This document shows, piece by piece, positions 37,125-46,353 of a stretch of 64,000 nt of DNA (position 1 is its first letter; each line of letters starts with the position of its first letter). Origin of the DNA: CAVTPD01 sp963736575. GTDB lineage: Bacteria > Bacteroidota > Bacteroidia > Cytophagales > JAAEPT01. Below the pieces are notes generated by a model that made no database searches, was not told the DNA's origin, and saw only the letters and a list, made by a program, of their open reading frames with translations. A program made the translations under genes and the position numbers. The DNA lies in NCBI GenBank assembly GCA_963736575.1, contig CAVTPD010000001.1, forward strand, positions 1,488,001 to 1,552,000, written 5' to 3'.

Positions 37125-37556
37125 ATGAAACCAACTATAGAATACTGGCACGTATACACCGATGAAAATGGCATTAGTAAACAAGTGAAATCACAATTAA
37201 CCCAATTTGATAAACAAAGTATGGGCGGTAAGTCTGCCGAACAATGGAACAACCATATTATGCAATCTGCAGCTAATATTTTAATGGTAGAACTGCCTGC
37301 TAATTGGGTAGGAGAATGGCATGAGAATCCCAAACCACAGTGGATCATTCCTATTAAAGGACGTTGGTTTGTTGAAACTATGGACGGCCAAACAGTAGAA
37401 ATGGGCCCTGGTGATTTATCTTTTGGTGCCGACCAAAATACACAAGACCAAAAAGGACATCGATCGGGTTCTTTAGACGGAAAAGCATGCCAATTAATGG
37501 TAGTACAATTAGATGAAAAGTGGGTGGCGGCTATGCCTGGTGAACTTGAAATATAA
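37125..37556 (+). CDS. Cupin domain protein
   Basis: A 143-residue single-domain cupin. The core reads GEWHENPKPQWIIPIKGRWFVETMDGQ followed by MGPGDLSFGAD, the two cupin motifs, though with few of the classical His ligands (one in GEWHE), so metal binding is uncertain. Function unknown. Single gene with a terminator immediately after the stop. Confidence 0.85.
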   Translation: MKPTIEYWHVYTDENGISKQVKSQLTQFDKQSMGGKSAEQWNNHIMQSAANILMVELPANWVGEWHENPKPQWIIPIKGRWFVETMDGQTVEMGPGDLSFGADQNTQDQKGHRSGSLDGKACQLMVVQLDEKWVAAMPGELEI

Positions 37557-37578
37557 AAAGGGCTACTTAAAGCCCTTT
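37557..37578 (+). terminator. Terminator of the cupin gene
   Basis: AAAGGGCT and AGCCCTTT pair perfectly around the loop ACTTAA, one base after the stop, and ATAATATTTTTT follows. Confidence 0.8.
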
Positions 37579-37628
37579 ATAATATTTTTTGCGATTTTGA
37601 AGGTTAAGCAAACTATAAAATCTTCCGT

Positions 37629-38462
37629 TTATAGTTGTTCAATTAATTTGTCTAAAAACACTTTAACATCATCAACAGTGTCTAAATGATAATCTGAATA
37701 GGTTTCTTCGTCGTGTTCGCCTACCATAATTCCGCTGCCTTCGGTTAAAACACTAAAGGCATCTTCGTCGGTAATGTCGTCGCCAATGTAATAGGCAATG
37801 GCCGGATTTTCACCACTTTTTAATTTTTCACACAATACATTTACTGCTTTTCCTTTGTGCCAGTCAATGTTCGGTTTAATTTCTAGAATCATTTTACCCT
37901 TACCAATTTTTACCGTTTGGTAGGTCTCGGTAATAAGTTCAACTGTTCGTTTAACAAAATCAACTTGGTCTTCTGCAACATGGCGGTAATGTATAGCAAT
38001 AGCGTATTTTTTTCGTTCTACATCCGAACCTTTAATTTCCGCTAGCTTACTTCTTAACAGGTTTTCTATTTCGTCTAAAACAGGCAATAGAGCTACACCT
38101 TCTTCAACTTCGTAAGCGTAATCATTAGGGCCTTCAATTTCAAACCCATGACTTCCGGCATAATATACTTCGTCTAAACCTACATTCTTCTTAATGAAAG
38201 AAAGATCTCTTCCGCTTACCACGGCTACGGGTATTTTAGTGGCCAACAATTTTAGTGTTGCTCTCATTTCTTCGGGTAAAAAAGCCTTTTCGTAATCTTC
38301 AACAATAGGGGTTAAGGTTCCATCGTAATCAAAACAGAAAATAGTATCGCTGGCTTTTACTTTCGAAATAATGTCGTCTATATGGTCAAAAACGGAAGGG
38401 AGGTTGGCTAAAGGTTTTTGTATTTTTTTTAAGGTCGTTAGGTCGTTGCTCGGTTTTGTCAT
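37629..38462 (-). CDS. otsB: Trehalose-6-phosphate phosphatase
   Basis: A 277-residue HAD-superfamily phosphatase that converts trehalose-6-phosphate to trehalose. The nucleophile motif is Asp45-x-Asp47 (FDYDGTLTP); motif II is VVSGRD; the cap includes YAGSHGFEIEGP; and YIGDDITDEDAF is motif IV. These match OtsB closely. The synthase gene otsA is not in the window, so the pathway partner must be elsewhere or supplied by a bifunctional enzyme. The gene is divergent from the RluA-type gene. Confidence 0.9.
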   Translation of the reverse strand: MTKPSNDLTTLKKIQKPLANLPSVFDHIDDIISKVKASDTIFCFDYDGTLTPIVEDYEKAFLPEEMRATLKLLATKIPVAVVSGRDLSFIKKNVGLDEVYYAGSHGFEIEGPNDYAYEVEEGVALLPVLDEIENLLRSKLAEIKGSDVERKKYAIAIHYRHVAEDQVDFVKRTVELITETYQTVKIGKGKMILEIKPNIDWHKGKAVNVLCEKLKSGENPAIAYYIGDDITDEDAFSVLTEGSGIMVGEHDEETYSDYHLDTVDDVKVFLDKLIEQL

Positions 38463-38549
38463 TCTGGTACAATTAGTTGTAAATGTGTTTTTACAGTCTT
38501 TTAATTTTTTTCTGTTTATGCTGAAAATAGAGCTCTTTAAGCTTAAACT

Positions 38550-38572
38550 GGGTTAAAATACTAGTTTAACCC
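38550..38572. repeat. Inverted repeat in the otsB/rluA divergent region
   Basis: GGGTTAAA and TTTAACCC are separated by seven bases, 88 bp upstream of otsB and 108 bp upstream of the pseudouridine synthase gene. No T-run follows on the otsB strand. Could be an operator for either gene; nothing else supports this. Confidence 0.3.
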
Positions 38573-38679
38573 TATTTTAATCAAAAACCATTCTAAAGGC
38601 TTTAATGATTAAAAATATTGTGGATTTGTTTTCAAATACTGTGTTTTGATATTCGCTCGGAATAGTGGATTTTTGCAAC

Positions 38680-39600
38680 ATGTCTTCGTATAAAGAAACC
38701 TACACCGTACCGGATAAACCGAAAGAAATCTTTTTAAACCGTCTGGCTCCTGTTATTTTCCCGTATTTGGCTTCCAAAGCAAAAGCCAAAAAAGCCATTT
38801 CCGAAGGCGAACTTTTGGTAAACGGCTGTGAAGTGAACTGGGATTACCGCGTTTTACCGGGTGATGAAATTAGTTTCAGCATAAAAAAAGCTTCTGCTCC
38901 TAAAAAGAAGATTTATCAAGAAAAAGTTCCTGTAGTTTTTGAAGACGAATATTTAGCCGTACTCAATAAACCAGGTGGAATGCCCGTTAACGGCAATCAA
39001 TTTAAAACCTTGGAAAATGCACTTCCGTATAATTTGAAACCCAGTAAAGAACCCGATGCCTTGCCGTATCCCATGCCTTTGCACCGTTTAGATGCACCAA
39101 CTTGTGGCTTGGTGGTGGTGGCTAAAACACACCGTGCCCAAGTAGAAGTAGGCAAAATGTTCGAAAACAAAACCATTAAAAAACGCTACCAAGCGGTTGT
39201 GGTTGGTACTGTTCAGGAGAAAAAGGGAATCATTGACTCACCGGTTGATGGCAAAAAAAGCATTTCAGAATACGATGTGGTACGTGTAGCTAAATCGGCC
39301 AAGTACGGCAGTTTAACACAAGTTCGCTTGTACCCAATTACCGGCAGAACACACCAATTAAGAATCCATATGGCGGGTTTGGGGCATCCTATTGTTGGAG
39401 ACCCTTATTATTCGGGTAATATTGATGTTCTGAAAGGGAAAGGACTTTTATTGTGTTCCGATCAGGTTTCGTTTAAACACCCCATTACCGGAGAAACGGT
39501 AACCGCTACTTCTAAATTACCCAATAAGTTTTCGGCTTATGTAGACCGAGAAGACCGCAGAACTTCTTATGCCGGTAAACCCGATAAGAAAAGAAGATAA
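38680..39600 (+). CDS. RluA family pseudouridine synthase
   Basis: A 306-residue RNA pseudouridine synthase. The N-terminal S4-like domain (AKKAISEGELLVNG) precedes the catalytic domain with Asp138 in HRLDAPTCGL and GRTHQLRIHMAGLGHPIVGD. The specific uridine target (23S rRNA or tRNA) cannot be assigned from sequence alone. I take the ATG at 38680 instead of the GTG at 38665. The C-terminus is basic (KPDKKRR). A 16-bp gap separates it from the frameshifted hrpB. Confidence 0.9.
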   Translation: MSSYKETYTVPDKPKEIFLNRLAPVIFPYLASKAKAKKAISEGELLVNGCEVNWDYRVLPGDEISFSIKKASAPKKKIYQEKVPVVFEDEYLAVLNKPGGMPVNGNQFKTLENALPYNLKPSKEPDALPYPMPLHRLDAPTCGLVVVAKTHRAQVEVGKMFENKTIKKRYQAVVVGTVQEKKGIIDSPVDGKKSISEYDVVRVAKSAKYGSLTQVRLYPITGRTHQLRIHMAGLGHPIVGDPYYSGNIDVLKGKGLLLCSDQVSFKHPITGETVTATSKLPNKFSAYVDREDRRTSYAGKPDKKRR

Positions 39601-39616
39601 TTTAAACTGAAAACCA

Positions 39617-42107
39617 TTGTCGTTCGATTATAAATCCATCCAGCTTCCTGTTGCCGAAGTAATTCCACAAGTTTTACAAAAGCTTGAAAACGAAACCAAC
39701 TTAATTCTGAAAGCTCCTCCGGGAGCCGGTAAGAGTACCTTGGTGCCTTTAGCCTTGTTAGACCAAGCGTGGTTGGCAGGTAAAAAGATTTACATGCTGG
39801 AACCTCGTCGGTTAGCCGCCCGTTCCATAGCCAACCGAATGGCCGATCTTTTAGGCGAAAAAGTAGGTGAAACGGTAGGTTATCGCGTTCGCTTTGATAA
39901 TAAAATTGGCCCAAATACCAAGATTGAAGTGCTCACCGAAGGGATTCTAACCCGAATCATTCAGCAAGACAATGCTTTGGAAGACGTGGCTATTGTGATT
40001 TTTGATGAATTTCACGAACGCAGCATCCACGCAGATGTGGCCATGGCTTTAAGCCGAGAATGCCAACAAGTACTTCGTCCGGATTTACGCCTTTTGGTGA
40101 TGTCGGCAACCTTAGACATGACTGAATTGTCTACCAAATTGAACGCTTCCGAAGTAGTTAGTGCCGGAAAACAATACCCGGTAGAGGTGCGCTATTCAGA
40201 AAGCATGGAAACGGATTTTCGGATGATTCCTGAATTAACGGCACGAACCATTCTAAAAGCCGTAAAAGAAAACGAAGGTGATACCTTGGTTTTTCTTCCG
40301 GGGCAAGGAGAAATTAAAAAGTGCGAAGAGTTACTAAAACGAGAACTGAAAGACTTTTCCATTTGCCCACTTATACGGTCAATTACCACAGCCCGTACAA
40401 AATAGAGCCATTACACCCGATAGAAACGGGAAACGAAAAGTAGTGTTGGCAACTTCTATTGCCGAAACCAGTTTAACCATTGAAGGCATAAAAGTAGTAG
40501 TAGATTGCGGTTTTGGTAGAAGCCAGCGCTTTGATCCTAAATCGGGTTTATCTCGCTTAGAAACCGTTCGTATTTCTCAAGATTCCGCCGATCAACGGGC
40601 CGGTAGAGCAGGACGTTTGTCTGCTGGGGTTTGTTACCGTATGTGGACTTTGGCCACACAATCCCGTTTACAAGAACACCGTACTCCAGAAATTATGGAA
40701 GCCGATTTAGCTTCTTTGGTCTTGGATATGGCACAATGGGGGATTAAAGACGCCAAACAACTCACTTGGTTAACACCGCCACCAAAAGCCGCTTTGGCAC
40801 AAGCTTCCGATTTGTTGCACCAATTAGAAGCCTTAGAAGACGGTAAAATTACCGAACACGGAATGGCCGTGCACCGTTTACCGTGTCACCCGCGGATTGC
40901 GCACATGTTGCTAAAAGCGGAAGAAGACAACCGCGTAGAATTGGCCGCCGATATTGCTGCTGTATTGGAAGAAAGAGATCCCTTACCGCAAGGTTCGGGC
41001 ATAGATATAAACATTAGAATTGAAGCCTTACGTCGGTTCCGTTCTGGGAATGGAGGTACAGGCCGTTTTAAGCAAATTGTTAAAGTAGCCGAATCGTACT
41101 TAAGATTATTTGAATTAGAAGCTGAAAACGATGCTTTTGATCCGTATGAAACAGGCGTTTTATTGGCACATGCTTATCCGGAACGTATCGCACACGCTCG
41201 TCCGGGGAATAATGCACGCTTTCAGTTGAGCAACGGAAAACACGCCGCTGCTTCCCACAAAGACGATTTAGCCCACGAAGCTTGGTTGTCCATTGCGCAT
41301 TTAGACGCCAGAGAGGGCGACGGGAAGATTTTTATGGCCTCTCCATTAAATCCGCGTGATTTAGCCCCATTGGTAAAAACCAAAGAAATTATTACTTGGG
41401 ATACCCGTTTGGGTGGATTAATCGCTTCTAAAGACTTGCGCATCGGAAGTATTGTCTTGCAGAGTACCCCATTGCCTGATCCCGATGAAACGCATTTGCT
41501 GCAAGCCATTTGCAACGCCATAAAAAAGGAGGGAAGCCGTCTGTTGGATTTTAACGAAGACGTAGAGCAATGGCAAAACCGAATTATTAGTCTGTCTAAA
41601 TGGCGTACTGCTGAAAATTGGCCAGATGTTTCTACCGAAAGCCTGTTGTTAAGTAATGAAGAATGGTTGAAACCGTATTTAAACAACGTTAAAACGCCGG
41701 AAGATTTAAAGAAACTGAACCTGAAGGAAATTTTGCAATACAGTCTTGCTCCCGAACTTCAGGAAAAAGTTAATAAACTGGCGCCCGAAAACATAGAAGT
41801 ACCCAGCGGATCTTCTGTAAAACTCCATTACCGAAACAACGGCGATGTACCGGTTTTAGCGGTGCGATTGCAAGAATGTTTTGGATTGGCCGATACCCCT
41901 AAAGTAAACGAAGGAAAAACAGGTGTATTGATGCATTTGCTGTCGCCGGGCTTTAAACCTGTACAAGTTACCTCCGACCTTAAAAGCTTTTGGGAAAACA
42001 CCTATTTTGAAGTCCGAAAAGCATTAAAACGCCGTTACCCCAAACACAGCTGGCCGGACGATCCCTGGACTGCAGAAGCGGTGAGAGGCGTGAAGCGGAA
42101 GGGATAA
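39617..42107 (+). pseudogene. hrpB: ATP-dependent helicase HrpB, interrupted by a single-base frameshift
   Basis: Two frames together make one HrpB of about 830 residues. The 5' part (39617-40372) has the Walker A PPGAGKSTL, DEFHERS and MSATLD; the 3' part has SIAETSLTI, QRAGRAGR and the HrpB C-terminal domain. At 40370-40376 the bases CTTATAC contain one base more than needed: removing A at 40373 restores CPLYGQLPQ and joins the frames exactly. The first frame otherwise stops at 40403 after a nonsense tail. The start is TTG at 39617, because the first ATG would lose Walker A. HrpB is a DExH helicase of unknown RNA role. The shift may be a real mutation or an assembly error. Confidence 0.88.
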
Positions 42108-42121
42108 TTGTTTCGTATTAC

Positions 42122-42148
42122 CTAGCGCGGATGTTACATCCGTGCTGC
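42122..42148. repeat. REP-like palindrome, third copy
   Basis: CTAGCGCGGATGTTACATCC followed by GTGCTGC is the same family as the doublet at 17360-17420. GCGGATGT and ACATCCGT form the arms. It lies 15 bp after the hrpB stop and marks the left border of the repeat-rich stretch. Confidence 0.6.
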
Positions 42149-42220
42149 GATAGTCACTTGGTATAAATACACCGAAGACTTCGCTTAGAGCGAAGGCTTA
42201 CGGTTTGTGATGATCCTAAG

Positions 42221-42352
42221 TATTCGAGAGAAGAGTCCGTTTGCTATGAAACAAAAGATGAACGTCAGTGGGGACACTGACGTTGGCAGGAAGTTGACGC
42301 CTATGCGATTTATTCGGGAGAAGAGACTGTTGGCTATGAAACTGACGTTGGC
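42221..42352. repeat. Tandem direct repeat with embedded palindrome
   Basis: Two near-identical ~32-bp units (42221-42252 and 42311-42342, beginning TATTCGAGAGAAGAG and TATTCGGGAGAAGAG) are 90 bp apart. Between them lies the perfect palindrome AACGTCAGTG-GGGA-CACTGACGTT (42261-42284). Each unit is followed by TGACGTTGG-type sequence. Related pieces occur at 42911-43020, 44120-44150 and 44221-44245. Confidence 0.65.
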
Positions 42353-42901
42353 TTAAATGGTGTCTTTATAGAAGCTCAACAAGAGTTCACAACAAGACTT
42401 GGGAATTTCCGAGCTGATTTTAGCTTAATTACTAATGGGAAAAATTTGGTAATAGAACTTGATGGTAAAGAATATCATAAAGGAACAAGAGATTTATGGA
42501 GAGACGCATTTATATTAGGGGAAAAGAAATGTGATTTTATAATTAGGTTTACTGGTAAAGATATTGTCTACAATTTAAGTGAATGTCTTTATTTACTCTT
42601 AAAGCTTCATCCGGAATATTTTTCAAATCGCTCATTACAAAATATTCCAAATTTATTAGATGGAGATAATAAATCTGAAATAGATAAAAAACTAAGCCAA
42701 AATGAATTTGAAATCCTTGATTTATTATATTTTGATTTCGTATATGTAAATGATAGACTTGAGAGAGAAAAGACAAATTTTACATCTAAGTATTTAAAAC
42801 AGCCTAATGGTTATTGGATAAAATATTTTAACTTTGCTCACAAAAACAATCTTTTTACGATCGAGCAATTAGATAAAAAAAATATAACTGACCTAGTTTA
42901 G
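42353..42901 (+). pseudogene. 5'-truncated PD-(D/E)XK-type nuclease (DUF559-like)
   Basis: The frame encodes about 180 residues. It contains FRADFSLI, then VIELDGKEYHKGTRDLWRDA and a strand CDFIIRFTGKDI, the D...ExD pattern of PD-(D/E)XK/Vsr-like endonucleases such as DUF559. No ATG, GTG or TTG lies before this core: the nearest possible start (TTG at 42446) removes the catalytic Asp. The coding homology begins where the TGACGTTGG repeat ends, so the N-terminus seems to have been replaced by the repeat. The C-terminal ~100 residues are AT-rich and match nothing I know. Confidence 0.6.
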
Positions 42902-42910
42902 TATTATGTA

Positions 42911-43020
42911 GAACGTCTGTGCGGACACCATAGTCGTTTCGCCAACGTCAGTGTCTCCGTCTCCGTTTGCTATGAAGCTAAGCAACAGAGAAGAACGTCA
43001 TTGGGAACATTGACGTTGGT
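42911..43020. repeat. Palindromic repeat cluster right of the nuclease remnant
   Basis: It contains CCAACGTCAGTG, CTCCGTTTGCTATGAAGC and the near-palindrome AACGTCATTG-GGAA-CATTGACGTT (42994-43017), all variants of the units at 42221-42352. The nuclease remnant is therefore bracketed by the same repeat family. Confidence 0.6.
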
Positions 43021-43067
43021 TGAGAAAGATATTTAAGCTTTTACTATTTCGGAAACATGTTTAAAAA

Positions 43068-43448
43068 CTAATAGTTCATCTTCAACATTGATTTGATAAA
43101 CATTATCTTATTAATGCATTTAATAATTTCTTTGTAGAGTTCTTTTTTTAGATTATTATCAATATTTGATTGACCATGAACTCCTTTCTTAGGATGAACG
43201 TACATCAAATAAACATCTCCTTTGATTAATATCAAAGGATAATAAAATCTATATCCTCCTTTTCCTGATATTCTTGTTTTTATATAAGGTTTGTAAGCAT
43301 CATGATTTAACCTTGTGCCAGTACTTAATTTTTCAACTGTTGTATTAAAAAAATAATTAACAATTTGACTCTCTAAGTCTTTGTACGAGTTTTTGCGTTT
43401 TAATTTATCAAACTCATCTTTAAACTTAGCTAAACAATAGACATTCAT
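43068..43448 (-). CDS. RelE/ParE-like toxin
   Basis: A 126-residue basic protein. The segment YKPYIKTRISGKGGYRFYYPLILIKGDVYLMYVHPKKG has the strand pattern and the Arg/Lys-rich sheet of RelE/ParE-superfamily toxins, which cut mRNA at the ribosome or block gyrase. Its start overlaps the stop of a small 89-residue gene by one base (TAATG), the usual toxin-antitoxin layout with the partner first. AT content is higher than in neighbouring housekeeping genes, and it sits between repeat copies, consistent with acquisition. Activity is inferred. Confidence 0.6.
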   Translation of the reverse strand: MNVYCLAKFKDEFDKLKRKNSYKDLESQIVNYFFNTTVEKLSTGTRLNHDAYKPYIKTRISGKGGYRFYYPLILIKGDVYLMYVHPKKGVHGQSNIDNNLKKELYKEIIKCINKIMFIKSMLKMNY

Positions 43449-43717
43449 TAAATTCGATTAAGTTCTTCTGTTAATTTTATGAAGTCTTTATCATTATTCA
43501 ATACAAAGAAGGTAGAATACAAATCTTCTCTTACTTCTTTTAAATCATCTATAGCGTTTCTAAAGGAATATATTTCCTTAGTTGCTATTTTTTCTTTCAG
43601 AAAGGGAGATAAGTTTTTAAAACTTTCAAATAATAATTTCTCAAATTCTTCAACAGAATTTAGTAGTTTTTTTATCAAATCTAAGCATTCTGAATTTACA
43701 TCATTAAGCCAAGTCAA
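43448..43717 (-). CDS. Small helical protein, candidate antitoxin
   Basis: An 89-residue acidic, entirely helical protein with hydrophobic heptads (ECLDLIKKLLNSVEEFEKLLFE), just upstream of and overlapping the RelE-like gene. No known antitoxin DNA-binding domain is recognisable. The start is uncertain: the first candidate is TTG at 43717, but coding-like sequence (KRTNQIDFLIEKLEQLTW) continues upstream in frame, and beyond a run of six A it seems to continue in another frame (NFEETVNSFLDKILFHLKK). The gene may be longer and frameshifted. No ATG supports a clean start. Confidence 0.5.
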   Translation of the reverse strand: MTWLNDVNSECLDLIKKLLNSVEEFEKLLFESFKNLSPFLKEKIATKEIYSFRNAIDDLKEVREDLYSTFFVLNNDKDFIKLTEELNRI

Positions 43718-44321
43718 TTGTTCTAACTTTTCAATTAAAAAATCAATTTGATTAGTTCTCTTGGATAAATCTTTTTTAAATGAAATAAGATTTTATCCAA
43801 AAAACTATTAACTGTTTCTTCAAAATTAATCTTCCTTCTCTACGTAATACTATATCAAACTTATGAAAGTTTTCATATAAAACGAATCCTTGTAGGATTA
43901 TATTGTTTAAATATAAACATTCAAAATTCGTGCTCAATTTAAACGAAAACATGGTTTTGCTGAAAAATAATTTATATCTAGTATATAATATTTAACTAAT
44001 TTAGATGAAAAAAGATTCATATTCCATACTTCTACAAATTGTTCGAGATTTGAAAGGATTTTTTATCCCCTTGTTGGAGTTCTCTCCAACAAGAACAATG
44101 AAGCTGGAAGTGTACCTCCCGCCAACGCCAGTGGGGCACTGACGTTGGCGTAAACAATACCCGTCACACTGAGTGTTAACAAATAACTCGTTGGCTATAA
44201 CCGAAGGCTTCAGTATAAAGGAAGAGTCCGTTGACTATGAAACCAAGCATCAAACAATTCCTTCTCATGATTGATAGGTATTAGGGTGATGCTAAATTAT
44301 AAGCGTTAGTTACTAATATTA
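43718..44321. other. Gene-free AT-rich stretch with palindromes
   Basis: This 604-bp stretch has no credible intact gene apart from possible upstream parts of the candidate antitoxin at 43718-43840. A perfect hairpin CTTGTTGGAG/CTCCAACAAG lies at 44070-44093, a palindrome CGCCAACGCCAGTG/CACTGACGTTGGCG at 44120-44150 (one mismatch) and a GAAGAGTCCGTTGACTATGA unit at 44221-44240. These last two belong to the same repeat family as the units near 42221 and 42994. Confidence 0.6.
44120..44150. repeat. Palindromic repeat, AACGTCAGTG family
   Basis: Arms of 14 bases with one mismatch around GGG. It shares CAGTGGGG and CACTGACGTTGG with the palindrome at 42261-42284. With the unit at 44221 it forms the right border of the repeat-rich island before the aldolase gene. 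Confidence 0.6.
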
Positions 44322-45212
44322 TTATGTGATAGAGGCTTTGTAAATACTATCTATTGCGGTTGATAATACTTTAGTAAATTCTTCAGAAGACTGATTTATT
44401 CTTAAATCGTTTAATAAAGCTCTAGAGAAACTAGCCACCATACCGTTATTGTTAGCTAATAAAGTATTTGCCTTATCAATATCGTATCCGCCAGATAAAG
44501 CAAATACACGTAAAACTTTTGGGTGGTCTACCAATTCTTTGTAGAAATTATCTTTGCTAGGCAAAGTAAGTTTTAAGATAATTTTTTGGTCTGAATTAAG
44601 ACGTTCTAAATTGTTAATGATAGAACCTTTAAGAGTGGCTTCTGTTTCTTTTTTATTTTCAGTATAAATATCTACTTCTGGCTCAATAATGGGTACTAAT
44701 CCATTTTCTAAGATGGTCAATGCAAAATCAAATTGTTGCTGTACAATTGCCGTTATTCCAGCTAGGTTATCACCAAAAATAACCGATCTCATTTTTGTGC
44801 CAAAAACGCCTTTCTCTTTAGCATCTACAATTCTGCTTGCTAAATTTGGAATTTCTTTCATTAACTGTACATCGTTGTCTTTGGCTTTTAAACCTTTGTC
44901 TACTTTTAGAAAAGGGACAATGTTTTTCTTCCATAGGTAATGTGGCGTTGCAACTCCTTCAATGGTTTCATTCATGGTACGTTCGAACAAAATTACCCCC
45001 AATATTTTATCTCCTGTAAAACAACTATCCGAGATAATACGGTCACGCATTTCATGAATCAGCGTAAACATATCTGCATCGGTTTTGTATTCCGTTTCTG
45101 AAATCCCATAGCCTAAAAGCGCTTTGGGTGTACTACCACCGCTTTGGTCTAGAGCAGCAATAAAACCCTTATCGGTTGAAATTCTTTGGTATTGTTCTTC
45201 GAAAATTGACAT
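44322..45212 (-). CDS. Class I fructose-bisphosphate aldolase
   Basis: A 296-residue Schiff-base aldolase of the bacterial class I (FdaB-like) group, cleaving fructose-1,6-bisphosphate to two triose phosphates. The start EEQYQRISTDKGFIAALDQSGGSTPK and the conserved Lys214 in ILKLTLP, the likely Schiff-base lysine, are clear. SGGYD near the C-terminus binds phosphate. It is intact although flanked by decayed DNA on both sides; no terminator is obvious after its stop. Confidence 0.9.
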   Translation of the reverse strand: MSIFEEQYQRISTDKGFIAALDQSGGSTPKALLGYGISETEYKTDADMFTLIHEMRDRIISDSCFTGDKILGVILFERTMNETIEGVATPHYLWKKNIVPFLKVDKGLKAKDNDVQLMKEIPNLASRIVDAKEKGVFGTKMRSVIFGDNLAGITAIVQQQFDFALTILENGLVPIIEPEVDIYTENKKETEATLKGSIINNLERLNSDQKIILKLTLPSKDNFYKELVDHPKVLRVFALSGGYDIDKANTLLANNNGMVASFSRALLNDLRINQSSEEFTKVLSTAIDSIYKASIT

Positions 45213-45334
45213 AGCTAAAAGTTTGTTTTAATAGGAACAAAAGTGATGTGTTATAGTTTCTTTTAGAGGTTAATTATATAATGATCCGCAAGGTTATCAG
45301 TAACCAATCAATTCATTAAAATTACCACTTCTGA

Positions 45335-46198
45335 TTAGTTGGGAAGAATTGGCCAAATACTGAATAATCCTATGATGTAATAACTTTCAATAATCTCCCA
45401 ACCCGAATGTAATAGCTTCTCCCAATTGCTTAAAAAATCCAGGTTCGTAGGCTTCGGTGTTTTCGTAGTTCTTTAAGAAGTGTTCTTTTTACTGTTTTCC
45501 GTTGATAGATGTTTACGTTAATCGTGCTCAATTCAATTTTATCCTGAAGTTCTAATGCGGAAATTTTAGCATGATCTTTTCGTTCCGTGAGAGTTTAAAC
45601 GGCTCTGTTCAGCATCCGTAATATCCTCTAATGTCATCACCTTTTTTATCAATGGCTTTTCCTAATCGTTCAGACATGTTCTTGCTGACGATTTTGTGCC
45701 ATTTTATTAGATAATAAAGAAACGGTCACGTTTTTAGCTTCAATCGTACGGTAGTTCTAGAAAGTCAATGTGTTTAGAAATGGAGCGGATAGCAGTGTCT
45801 AATTCCGTATTAGGAACCCTGATAACCATGGTGTTTACAACGGTATACCAAACGGTTTCTAAGGAAGAATCTGCACTAACAGGCGTTAATGTGGTGTAGT
45901 TAACATCGCTGTATAATTTAGTATAACCCACATAACCATTAAATTTCGAAGTGATATTTTCAATACCAATGGTAGCTGTATATACATTTTCAACCCTGAA
46001 TTTTATATCGGCCGTTCTAATGAATTTCTTGCTGGTGTCTGCATTTACTTTTGCCGCAGAAGAGGAAATGAAACCGTTATCACCCGTGAGAGGTTTTGGT
46101 GATTCTGTTATTGGGATTTCAGCTACTTCTTTAGCTTCTTCGGAATAGGCTTCATCCGATTCACTTTGATAGCAATTTGAACTTGCTAAAATGTTCAT
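45335..46198 (-). pseudogene. DUF4349 lipoprotein pseudogene
   Basis: The frame at 45740-46198 encodes 152 residues of a DUF4349 protein (FIRTADIKFRVENV; YVGYTKLYSD). It breaks after HIDFLELPYD. Translating on in other frames recovers the rest in order: YRTIEAKNVTVSLLSNKMAQ, then SERLGKAIDKKG, EDITDAEQSRL, ALELQDKIELSTINVNIYQR, EPGFFKQLGEAI and finally IIGLFSIWPIL at 45335. At least four frame changes are needed, so this is a genuine pseudogene rather than a reading error. The signal peptide region upstream of 46198 is also lost or degenerate. Confidence 0.75.
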
Positions 46199-46353
46199 GA
46201 GAAGCTTGTCCCAGGAGGTAAATCAACGGATCAGAAATACGATTAGGCTTTTTTTATGTAGGCATTGAAAGTGAAGAAATGTAGTCATAGTGATTAATTT
46301 TTATGAATAACTGAATTAGTTTTTGTTTATTATGTGAGTCGAAAAATTCTATC

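Noticed and set aside
39567..39914. 115-residue minus-strand frame over the start of hrpB
   Set aside because: Antisense to the Walker A region of hrpB, which is clearly the real gene.
39617..40405. A separate short helicase gene of 262 residues
   Set aside because: Its last residues are frameshift product; the HrpB sequence continues in the next frame.
42221..44245. Possible CRISPR array, because short palindromic repeats recur
   Set aside because: Spacing is irregular (90 bp to over 1 kb), the copies diverge, both orientations occur and no cas gene is present.
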